Assembly (NCBI GenBank): GCA_964059195.1
Contig: CAXKWD010000001.1
Location: 220,046,484 to 220,110,483, forward strand
Direction: 5' to 3'
From: Ectobius pallidus
Lineage: Eukaryota > Arthropoda > Insecta > Blattodea > Ectobiidae
Length of the DNA: 64,000 nucleotides
Both the position numbers and the translations under genes were made by a program. Under the pieces are notes generated by a model that ran no database searches, was not told the origin of the DNA, and saw only the letters and a program-made list of their open reading frames with translations. Of this stretch, positions 55,551 to 64,000 are shown piece after piece. The first letter of the stretch is position 1. Each line of letters begins with the position of its first letter.

Positions 55551-56073
55551 ATTACCATATTGGCCCAAATATAAGACAATGTTTTTTCCCCTCAATATGT
55601 AATTATAAAAATTATACTCGTCTATATATGCACAGCCTTAAGACTTTTAACAACTCTCCATTCATGAATGCAACTGAGCAGCAGGAATCCCCTCGTGATG
55701 ATGTCCGTCCTACCCAAGGTCAAAGTCACATGGAAAATAATCAAACTTTACTGATTTTTACCAAACTTTATTGTTCCTGAATTCATGCTTCTCCTTGTAC
55801 TGCTGTGTACTGCACAGCTTGGCATCTATATTCTCTACGTGTAAAAGCTTTGACTACCATCATGACCATCATGTGGAAAAGAAAGCATCTTTATTATCTC
55901 AATGTGTAAATAAAGGTGAGAGAAAAAGTTACGACATGAACTTCAAAATTCCGTTTTATGTGAAGCATAATGTACTAAAAAGCTATTTATTTATTTTTTC
56001 GTAACTACCCTTCAAAAATTCAGGGTTGTCTAATATACGAGGCCATCTTACATTCGGGCCAATATGGTAATCC
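55551..56073 (+). mobile_element. Pogo/Tigger-type MITE, copy 1
   Basis: CCATATTGGCCCAAATATAA and, inverted, TTCGGGCCAATATGG flanked by TA. Near the right end KGERKSYDMNFKIPFYVKHN resembles the first residues of a pogo-like transposase. The sister copy at about 59131-59668 shares nearly the whole length. Confidence 0.75.
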
Positions 56074-56188
56074 TTATCCTTATTCTTACTACAGCTGAGT
56101 TTACTAGTCGACTATTCATAGTGGTATGTAGTGGAAACTTTCACAATATATCAAATCTACATTCAGCCACTAACTGCAATGAAGTTAA

Positions 56189-56629
56189 TTAATCCTTTGC
56201 TAACAGGTATACTTCAACTGCCATGGCACCCTCCCGCAGACGTGGTACAAACTTTGAGATGAGGTCCTCATTGGTCGGGATATTGAAGTTCATGAGTTGG
56301 TTCCCCTTCTTGTGAATAAAAATCCTTTCCCAGATCAAAAGCTCCTTGTGGCCATGGACACATTTTAGTAGTTCTGGATCCCTGTCAGCTTCATGTCCAT
56401 CATCCCAAAACAGTGTGCTGAGTTGTCTGTATTTTGATATTTGATGTATCTGACTTTCAGTCTGGGAGAGGAAGTTGAAGTATAGCTGTTGACAATGGTA
56501 GCGAAGGCACCGTTGACTCCCTCTAGTCCGGCCTCGGATGGTTCGGCTGCCAGATGGTCTGGCCAACTTATTGGAATGAGCATATGGGTTTCTCACGACA
56601 GTAATCGGAATATACACACTAAACTTCAC
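56189..56629 (-). CDS. 146-aa ORF of unknown function
   Basis: The C-terminal half (DDGHEADRDPELLKCVHGHK, then ISKFVPRLREGAMAVEVYLL) reads like real protein, and another frame is also open over part of it. No family recognised. It ends at 56189 and its start overlaps a hairpin (56608-56683). It may be a pseudogene or LINE scrap. Confidence 0.3.
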   Translation of the reverse strand: MKFSVYIPITVVRNPYAHSNKLARPSGSRTIRGRTRGSQRCLRYHCQQLYFNFLSQTESQIHQISKYRQLSTLFWDDGHEADRDPELLKCVHGHKELLIWERIFIHKKGNQLMNFNIPTNEDLISKFVPRLREGAMAVEVYLLAKD

Positions 56630-56683
56630 TAAAACTTCACTGGGTAAACGTACCTTTTAGTGAAGTTTAGTGTGTATATTCCC
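56608..56683. repeat. Hairpin ending in TTTAGTGTGTATATTCC
   Basis: GGAATATACACACTAAACTT and its complement, with about 20 bp of loop. The same 20-bp motif recurs in the next hairpin. Confidence 0.8.
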
Positions 56684-56805
56684 ATCTCAATCTTGCTACA
56701 GATAGAATAAACATGTCTGTATAGTTCCCAGTCTTAAGTGTAAACAAATCACATCAATATAAATATTAGATGGAAATTTACAGTGAAGTGTTCAAATCTG
56801 TAGCA

Positions 56806-57028
56806 AGATTGAGATCGGAAATATACACACAAAACTTCACTAAAAAGGTATATTTACCCAGAATGATCATTTCAACGGGTCTTCCCACCATCATCATGAG
56901 TTCATGAGTTCATCATGAGTCGGAATCAGCTGATGATGGCGGGAAGACCCGTTGAAATGATCATTCTGGGTAAATATACCTTTTTAGTGAAGTTTTGTAT
57001 GTATATTTCCGATCTCAATCTTGCTACA
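56806..57028. repeat. Hairpin with about 95-bp arms
   Basis: GCAAGATTGAGATCGGAAAT, CTAAAAAGGTATATTTACCC and CAACGGGTCTTCCC on the left are mirrored on the right. The loop is ATCATGAGTTCATGAGTTCA-like. The outer motif CAATCTTGCTAC also appears at 56690. Confidence 0.85.
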
Positions 57029-57029
57029 A

Positions 57030-58813
57030 ATCACATCAGTTCACTTGACGATTGCGTTCATTTCAGACGTGAATTTTACTCTTGTGCTGTTAGTATCTTT
57101 TACTGTGAGTTTAATTTTTACAGTGTGTCTGTTAGTGTAGTTACAAAAAGTTTTAAAAAATGAGTGAAAAACGAAAGCACATAACTTTGAAAAATTGACA
57201 AAACCATCTTAAAAGTTGATTATTGCTTTAATAGGTTATACTTTACATGTTTAAAAAACCGCCGGATGATCCGGCCATTTTTTAATCTTGGTCAGATTAG
57301 AGGGAGCCTACTGTATTAAGGTAAACTATACCAAAAGTGAAGTATTTGTGTAAAATTCAACTCACTATATAATTATTATGTTATATAACTTCACTGTATT
57401 AACTTCCAATATAATTTAATACCAATTAATCCTACATAGATACTGTATAAAAATAATAGGTTTATTAGAGCAATACATGAACATAAAGAAACCACCACCT
57501 TAGAGCAGCTGCATTAAGTAAATACAAGTGGACGGGAAAGTTACACCTGAATACACTTCACTGAAGACAGCTTCTCTACAGGCCACATTTTCCTTATATC
57601 TTCTGCTTATTAATACAGCAGTTCCCAACAAAGCAAAGCCACATCAATTTCATTTACAGCCTTACTAATAAAAGCTGCTTATATTTGCATTGAAGAGTTG
57701 TTTGGTTGTTCACCGCGCAAGTTCTACATAAGCCGTGTTACTAATAAACCCAGCATAACTGCCAAGGGTTACATCGGGGTTTGAATGTGAAACGCCATCA
57801 AACATGTCATGCTGGTGATGATGTTCCTAGCCCCTGGCTATGAAGGACTGCAGAACGCCAATGTCGCCATTTGTCCTAGCAGTAAACAAACAGCAGTGTA
57901 TCATCTGCAGAGAGAAAATCTAGTTTCAGTATTTCATTATATTGAAAGCTGTAACCACGGGTAAATTTATGGAAATATGTCCTGCAAGCAAGGAACAATG
58001 TTTATAATTCCACAAAAGTAACTCAAAATGTTTTCTAACAAATTACCTAAAGCATCTACGAAACGACCGGCTGTTATAGATATCTGATATCTTGATTATT
58101 TATGTAAAATGTATACAAGAGTGTTAGGCCATGTAAAGTGTTGCACATATTCAGTTTGTTACGGAAGAATTATTAGTACATTTTTCTCTTTGGCTGTGTA
58201 CATTCCAGGTATATATGTTACAAATGGAATATTAGTAAGACCGTTAATGTTTGCTGATGCTTTAATTTCTTAAAAATTATAACAAAAATAGCAAAACTTG
58301 ACAAAGTTCAATAAAAATAGCAAAAAATATACGAAATCTGGCAAAGATTTTCACGGAAAATAAGTGTACCTGCCTATTATACTGTAAAAATGTTGATGGA
58401 AGACAAGTAATCAGGAGCAATGAAACCCCCAAGTCCTGTTGGTTGTTTCTGATTGGCTGTGTTCCGTCAACGCCTGAATTTCAAACCTTGCTCACTTTTT
58501 CCCAGAAGATGGCTGCAGAGCAAGCAGCAGTTGAAAGCTCAGACAGCTTCAACCTATTCACCCAACTAGAATTTTGAGAAGCTATAATATATGTTTCATT
58601 ATTTTAACAAATTTACCATATATGATCATAAAAGAATATTTTTCAAGACTGAAGAATTTTATACCAGTGGCCATGTAGAGAAGCTGGTAAGTATTATTCT
58701 GCGCAATAGGCTGTGTTGGGATGTCAGGAAGGTTGCAGCAAGCATCTGGACAGAGTTAAGCCCAAAACCAACCAAGCATGCAAACAGCAAAATCTGTGAC
58801 CATAGCTCCTCGG
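57030..58813. other. Gene-free, with a Tigger-like end and probable 3' UTR of the aminopeptidase gene
   Basis: GCCGGATGATCCGGCC to GAGGGAGCCTACTGTA (57261-57313) resembles a pogo/Tigger terminus. The part next to 58814 should hold the 3' UTR of the minus-strand gene. No ORF of note. Confidence 0.4.
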
Positions 58814-58984
58814 TCAGTCCACGATGTCATCAAAGTGTGGAAGAATGAGATCGAGCCAGTACTCGATGGCTGGTAGATTGGTTCTGCCCCATGCGATCTC
58901 TTCGTTCACATCCTTCATGGCATCCTCTACGTACGAGACTGCAGTCCCGAGCTTCCTGCTGTACTTAGCATAGAACTCGGACAC
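58814..58984 (-). CDS. M1-family aminopeptidase, last coding exon
   Basis: After CACAG (58985-58989 read in reverse) the frame gives VSEFYAKYSRKLGTAVSYVE, then DAMKDVNEEIAWGRTNLPAI and EYWLDLILPHF, ending in TGA (58814-58816). This matches the C-terminal end of the ERAP1-C-like domain of insect aminopeptidase N-type proteins (helix, then NVxxEIxWxxxNLPxI, then the stop). It joins the previous exon in phase 0. The catalytic HExxH zinc site lies far upstream, outside the window. Confidence 0.75.
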   Translation of the reverse strand: MSEFYAKYSRKLGTAVSYVEDAMKDVNEEIAWGRTNLPAIEYWLDLILPHFDDIVD

Positions 58985-59130
58985 CTGTGAATGTTCATGA
59001 GATACTTAGTTTTTGTGCATGATTAGGATGAAACTGGAACCCCTCCTTCTTCTAATTAAATTATTATTGCAACATACTTTCGGTTTACTATAAAATAACA
59101 TAAATTTACCGGTATTTTCAGAATCTAAAC

Positions 59131-59668
59131 TGGCCCGAATATAAGACAATGTTTTTTTCTCAAAATGTTAACATTCAAAATGGATTCATGAACCACAGAT
59201 TATAGTCTCTTTCTCAAAATGTGTTTATAAAAACTATACTCGTCTTATATGCACAGCCTAGCACTTTAACCAACTCTCCATTCATGAATACAGCTGTATA
59301 GCGGGATTCCCTACACGATGACGTGCATCTGACCCAAGATCAAAGTCACACGGAAATTCACCAAACTTTACCAAATTTTATTTTTCCCGAATTCGTGCTT
59401 CTGCTCATATTGCACTGTCACTTCTCTATTGGTAAAGCTTTGTTTGACCACTAGTAATGGCGGACCATGTGGAAAAGAAAGCATCCTCATTGTCTCAATG
59501 AGTAAATAAAGGCGAGAGAAGAAGTTACGACATGAACTTCAAAATTCCGTTTTATGTGAAGCAAAATGTACCAATTATCTATTTTATTTATTTCTTCGTA
59601 ACTGTCCTTCAAAAATTTATGGTAGTCGTATATTCGAGGACGTCTTACATCTGGGTCAATATGGTATA
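59131..59668 (+). mobile_element. Pogo/Tigger-type MITE, copy 2
   Basis: CTGGCCCGAATATAAGACAATG at the left and TCTGGGTCAATATGG with TA at the right. Carries GERRSYDMNFKIPFYVKQNV, as in copy 1. It lies within the intron of the aminopeptidase gene. Confidence 0.75.
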
Positions 59669-60724
59669 TATTTGGTAAGAAGAAACTCGGGAAACATAAA
59701 TTTAGTTTAGAAGTAATTTCATAAATAACAACAATAACAACAACAATTGTATTGTCTTTGCGAAATATTTATTTTTCACTCTCATGTTACCATAAAACCA
59801 TTTTGGGGATGAAATTAAACAGAAATGCAATATCACTTACATACCTCTATACCCAAAATAGATTACCATACCTCATATGTTTTCTCTATGTCCAGGGTAG
59901 AGAAAGTTATGTAGATTTCATTCTTTTTATTTATTATATTGATAGCTTCTCTAATTTGTCAAATTCCCGTTTCATTTATTTCCAAACCCATCTGAGACCA
60001 CTAGCAACAATATGTTGTCATGTCAACTGTGATTTGGGTTTGATAATTCTGTGTAAAAAAGGATTAAGTATTCTCAAAAACATTTGATTTTTGGCATTTA
60101 AAATCAAAATTTTGCAAAATCCTTTCTGAGTGAGGACCTACATTATGAAACAAAGGTACTGTCAAAATTCCAAGTCTCTACCTATTATAGTTTAGGCTGT
60201 ACATTGATTCTCTGCAAGTAAGTCAGTCAGTCGGTCATTATGTACCACCGCTGTCTCGACAATTACACTGCCTGTCCATGCTTAATTTTAACAAAGAGTT
60301 CAGAGTATTGTTAAATTGCCTAATTTCTCCAGTAGAGGCGACACAGTTCACACCCAGATAGCATGAAATTCCAGCATATTTCAGTTTCCGAGTTTATACT
60401 TCAGAGGGCAACACAGCATATGGTAATGTAAAAGGTATTGCAGCTGGGTGTGAAAAGTGCTGCCATCTGTAATGTCGCTGCGTACGCAAAATTAGCCGTA
60501 TAGAACAGGCAGTGCATACACGAGTAATACAGTCTAGAAGGCAGTGTTATGTACATACTATATGGAATGAATAAATATTATTATTATTATTATTATTTAT
60601 ACTATGCAGCGAGCCTACAATGGCATTTATTAAGACACGAACTTGATTTCGATAATACTCATAAATGAGCTGTGTGCGTATGGGGCAAATGAGACTAACT
60701 TCTGTATGGGTATATTTTACGTAC
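59669..60724. other. Intron of the aminopeptidase gene, no other gene
   Basis: AT-rich, with an ATT microsatellite at 60568-60597. The plus-strand 111-codon frame at 59752 has no family motif. Confidence 0.5.
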
Positions 60725-60806
60725 CATATCTAATCCATCCTGTGTCTTGAAATTGGTTGTGGCTGCTGTCAGTATGTAGCGCCACGTCGCTCTGCTTCGC
60801 TCAAAC
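60725..60806 (-). CDS. M1-family aminopeptidase, penultimate coding exon
   Basis: Acceptor TTTCAG (60807-60812 in reverse) and donor ATG|GTACG (60724). The exon of 82 nt completes a split Arg codon from the exon before and encodes FERSRATWRYILTAATTNF and KTQDGLDM, the helical repeat before the C-terminal exon. Phases fit both neighbours. Confidence 0.75.
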
Positions 60807-60929
60807 CTGAAAGGCGACAAGTAAGCTTTCATTGTTAACAAACAATTGTTGTAGTAAATGCTGGATGCAGATAGATAACATTATGAACAAATAAAAACAC
60901 CTTTGAAAATAACATATTTTGGTTATGTA

Positions 60930-61677
60930 CAGTCGGTCAAATAAAAAACGTAGGGCGGTATTTCATAAAGTATCACGAAAGAGCATATGCGCATGTACAG
61001 GAAGACTGCCTCTTCTCTGTCCATGTATTTTCTTGATTATTTAGTCAGTTTTGTTCCAAAACAAACATGTATAGAAGGCTGTGGCTATATTCCACAAATC
61101 CGCCATATTCTTGCATGGAAATTCTTATAATAATAATAATGAATAAATTCGCAAGGAATATGTTTATTCAAGGAGCAAAGATTTTATTTTATAATACCGG
61201 TACTTGTAGTGCAAAATCAATAACTTACGTTCAACTTCTGCAACCAATCTAGCATCGAAATATGCGGCCGGCCAGATCCACGTTTCCTATGAAAACTTCC
61301 GGTCGCATTATAGTGAAGTTCCCACCTCTGAGCTGCTCTTTCATAAATATGGAACCTTCTAGCTGCTTCAGAGGCCGAAAAATGCAGGTCAATTACAGCC
61401 CTAACTACACTTTCTCTCAAGCAAGCATTTGTATGTGGCGCGATGACACAAAGGAAAATGAATTATGACAATACATTAAGTTGAATATCGTGTGTTGGGC
61501 TTTCCACAATGTTCATTTATTCCCTAGTTGTTCATTTTTTCCCTCCTGTCGCATGGCTTCATATGTTCCGAAAATGACCTGTATTTTATGGTTTTTATAG
61601 GAAACTTGTGAACTAATGCGTTAAAACTTTAATTTTAACTGCATACGAGTCCCGACGTTTTTTATTTGACCGACTGT
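60930..61677. mobile_element. Mariner-like MITE, copy 2
   Basis: CAGTCGGTCAAATAAAAAAC and its inverted counterpart with TA on both sides. The minus strand encodes VRESVVRAVIDLHFSASEAA, then RRFHIYERAAQRW (61217-61420), the first helix-turn-helix of a Tc1/mariner transposase. Lies in the aminopeptidase intron in the opposite orientation to copy 1. Confidence 0.85.
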
Positions 61678-61794
61678 ACAATCAATTCTGACGAGTACCG
61701 ATTAGGACAAACAGTAGAACCGTATTCAAAGAGCTTGCAATTTTATCACTACCCTGTATTTATATTTTAAAGACAGTTTGCTACATTCATAGCA

Positions 61795-62042
61795 ATAGAA
61801 ATGTTTTCAAAACAAACTCAAATATCCATGAGCACAACACGAGAACATCAGACAATATACATTTAAACTGCCACAGGATTTCCAAAACTCTTAACAGTTT
61901 ATTACATAGAGGCACCATAATGTATAATTACCTTCCTCAAATCATTAAAGTGCTATATAACAGAAATTTAAAAAAAGCAGTAAGATCAAAACTATTGACC
62001 TATTTGCCATTCAATGTACAAGAATATTTTAAATTAATTTTT
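61795..62042 (+). pseudogene. LINE ORF2 C-terminal scrap
   Basis: NSNIHEHNTRTSDNIHLNC, then IMYNYLPQIIKVL and LLTYLPFNVQEYFKLIF to a stop. An AATAAATAATTA-rich tail follows to about 62268. Confidence 0.65.
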
Positions 62043-62269
62043 TGAATCTAAATCTGTCACATACTGTTCTTTATCTTTTACGTTACTGTACCACTATATA
62101 TGTCTACGTATACTTGTGTGTTGAGTTACTTATATTTGTCTTGAATTGTATTATTTACTTTATGTTACCTATCCGGTATCATGTATATGATCCAAGGATA
62201 AATTATTTAATTAATAAATAATTATAATAAATAATAAATAAATAAATAATTAAATTAATTAATTCAGTT

Positions 62270-62955
62270 GTAAAACTGAATATTTGGCAATGGATTTGGA
62301 AGAAAAGTTAATATGTAATACTGAAGAAATTGTACATGTTGAATATTTTAAATATCTAGGGTCTATTATACAAAAGGCTGCAACAACAAATTTAGAGATC
62401 CAAAGAAGAATAATGGATGGGAAGAGAATTATAGTAATACTAAATTCAATCTTATGGAGTAAAAATATTTTACATAGAACTAAAAGATTAATATATCAGA
62501 CAGTATTCTATTATATGGCACTGAAACTTGGACCATAAGTAGACAACAAGCCAACAAATTAATGGTATTAGAAATGGATTTCTGGAGGCGTTCAGCAAGA
62601 AAATCCAGGAAAGAAAAAATGCGGAATAATAGAATAAGGGAAATAATGCAAGTTGAAAAGAACATTTTGGAAATTGTAGAAGAAAGATGCTTGAGATGGT
62701 ATGGACATGTACTCAGAATGGCAGAGGATAGAATACCCAAGAAAATTTTGGATTGGAAAGTAGAAGGAAAAAGAAGAAGAGGGAAGCCCAAAGAGTGATG
62801 GATGGATGGGGTGAAAAGGAGTACGGAGAGAAGAGGGTTAAGTGAAGAAGATGCTATGGACAGGGACTTATGGAGGCAAAAGATTGTTGTGGGATGAAGG
62901 AAAATTATTGTATTGTGGAATATTCCTTAATAAATAAAAAAGAAGAAAAAAAATT
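62270..62955 (+). pseudogene. LINE ORF2 C-terminal part, frameshifted
   Basis: VEYFKYLGSIIQKAATTNLE, LLYGTETWTISRQQANKL, RCLRWYGHVLRMAEDRIPKK and WKVEGKRRRGKPKE are the ordered C-terminal motifs of an RT LINE. A frameshift near 62515 and a stop at 62797 disable it. The 3' end TTGTATTGTGGAATATTCCTTAATAAATAA recurs at 63258-63350. Confidence 0.8.
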
Positions 62956-62970
62956 ATCATTATTATTAGA

Positions 62971-63146
62971 GCCCGGATTTGTATGCATAATCAAACAATA
63001 AAATATGCATACAAGTATGCTTAAATAATTTTAAAAATATGCACCATTAGGTCTATATGCAAAAACAAATGAACAAAAATCAAATTAAACATTTTTGGTG
63101 GGTTATCTTATTTTATTCGTGGCTTAAAATATGCATTTCCCCCCGG
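62971..63146. mobile_element. Probable small hAT MITE or end with GCCCGGATT
   Basis: GAGCCCGGATTTGTATGC and ATGCATTTCCCCCCGG form a loose inverted pair, with ATATGCA motifs inside, as in the elements at 4253 and 23819. No target duplication found. Confidence 0.4.
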
Positions 63147-63257
63147 AATACACTGGCTGTAATTACTTCTGTTCACAACACAAATATTTTAGCAGGTATA
63201 GAATACAACAGACTATAGCTATAATTGTTGTTGGATATAATAGCTCAAAGACTACGA

Positions 63258-63350
63258 CTTATGGAAGCAAACGATTGTTGTGGGATGAAGGAAAACCACT
63301 GTATTGTGGAATATTCCTTAATTAAAAAATAATAAATAAATAAATAAATA
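63258..63350 (+). mobile_element. LINE 3' end, very short
   Basis: Copy of the last about 90 bp of 62270-62955 with an AAATA tail. It sits in the intron just after the aminopeptidase exon's donor site. Confidence 0.7.
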
Positions 63351-63372
63351 AATATATGAAGTTTGAGCTCAC

Positions 63373-63522
63373 CTCTCCTGAAGTTCATCAAAGTTCTGGG
63401 ACAGGAAACTGAACAGCATGTTGTGCCCCTTACTGCTGCCAACGATGAGGTTCATGAAGAGCTGCCAGTCAGTGTCTGAGATTGTCACATTGGTGTCCTC
63501 TTCCAGAGTGCCGTTCAAAATC
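63373..63522 (-). CDS. M1-family aminopeptidase, third-last coding exon
   Basis: Acceptor TTGTCAG (63523-63529 in reverse) and donor GAGAG|GTGAGC (63372). The 150-nt exon encodes ILNGTLEEDTNVTISDTDWQ, then LFMNLIVGSSKGHNMLFSFL and SQNFDELQE, the helical ERAP1-C-like region of M1 aminopeptidases. Upstream exons with the catalytic zinc site lie beyond 64000. The protein would trim N-terminal residues from peptides. Insect relatives are often membrane-bound in the gut, but nothing here shows location. Confidence 0.75.
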
Positions 63523-63544
63523 CTGACAACAAATAAATTTAATA

Positions 63545-63949
63545 CAATAAAAAGATGTGCTTAAAATTATTACATAATCAGTGGATAAAGGTTAAAAAAT
63601 TAAAACACAAAGTTTCATCTCTGCCCTTGAGTCTTCCTCAGGTGACTTCTCACACAGTACTGATTTTGAAGAAGATTGAGTTTCATCACGGTAACCATCG
63701 ATAAAAACATTGTTTCTGAAATATCTGTTTTTCCAGTCCTTTGGAATGTCAAACATTTCCTCCTCTATGCATTCCGCAGGCGGCCGGGGAATTTTTATCA
63801 CTGGAATTTCCCTTTTCAGTCTTCTCATTACATCCAGCCATTCGTCCCTATATCACAATAATACCTATTCAAACACACCCCCTGGTTGCTGACTATGCAC
63901 CAAGCCTCATATACTTTTCTTTTTATGTGATCATCCTCGATTCTTACAA
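63545..63949 (-). pseudogene. Repeated unknown ORF unit, copy 2
   Basis: Minus-strand frame MRRLKREIPVIKIPRPPAEC, then EEEMFDIPKDWKNRYFRNN and VFIDGYRDETQSSS to a stop at 63592, homologous to 53969-54370. Homology starts and ends at the same points as there. Confidence 0.6.
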
Positions 63950-64000
63950 TGTTTTAATTTTTGAATCTTTATCCACTGATTATGTAATAATTTTAAACAC
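63950..64000 (+). repeat. 3' flank of the same unit, opposite direction, running off the window
   Basis: TTTATCCACTGATTATGTAA and its neighbours match 54362-54410 on the plus strand, so the unit is folded back on itself at 63949. Confidence 0.6.

Noticed and set aside
59752..60087. 111-codon plus-strand ORF
   Set aside because: It lies in an intron, is hydrophobic and AT-driven, and has no recognisable motif.

Overview
This window looks like nuclear DNA of an arthropod, most likely an insect with a large, repeat-rich genome. The grounds are AT-rich DNA, GT-AG introns, an R1-type non-LTR retrotransposon, many hAT, Tc1/mariner, pogo/Tigger, P/THAP9 and Merlin (ISXO2-like) pieces, tRNA-derived Pol III cores and frequent mononucleotide runs. 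I could not name the species. The only sequence I assign with fair confidence to an ordinary host gene is the 3' end of an M1-family aminopeptidase on the minus strand (three coding exons, 63522 down to 58814). Nearly everything else is mobile DNA in different states of decay.

Layout. 198-1547 holds a 449-codon ORF of a transposase-like family, followed by a perfect hairpin (1720-1887), a reverse-transcriptase remnant (2130-3050, minus) and a foldback element (about 3322-4058). From 4253 to 20429 one hAT element has swollen to 16.2 kb by nested insertion and is still flanked by the 8-bp duplication ATTATCAC. Its minus-strand transposase gene is cut into four pieces. The insertions are two tRNA-core elements (5171-5900, 5952-7045), a LINE 3' end (about 7458-8055), a hAT MITE (8414-8937), a three-LTR Ty3-like retroelement (9006-17797) and a Tc1-like element (17859-20191). 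The retroelement keeps a perfect tRNA-Lys1,2 primer site, a gag gene, a T TTA AAC frameshift site and a protease, but has lost most of reverse transcriptase, RNase H and integrase.

20430-27000 is a patchwork of MITEs, a pogo-like fragment and a 3.7-kb element with GCATGC-rich ends. At 27010-33251 an ISXO2-like (Merlin) transposase gene can be followed through four exons. Its DDE triad is present, a 5-kb intron is filled with other repeats, and a 115-bp minisatellite unit has been copied into the 5' part. 33500-37400 contains LINE fragments and minisatellites. 37547-40077 is a complete hAT element with an uninterrupted 613-codon transposase, matching ends and a perfect 8-bp target duplication: the element here most likely to be recently active. 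40430-41190 is a P-element/THAP9 fragment.

41740-50305 has more MITEs, several with exact 8-bp duplications, ending in a 2.24-kb near-perfect palindrome made of two inverted copies of a tRNA-core element. 50530-64000 contains LINE 3' ends, two copies each of a mariner-like and a pogo-like MITE, several hairpins, a repeated unknown ORF fragment, and the aminopeptidase exons.

There is no operon logic. The window is best read as layers of insertions whose order can be recovered from nesting and target-site duplications.
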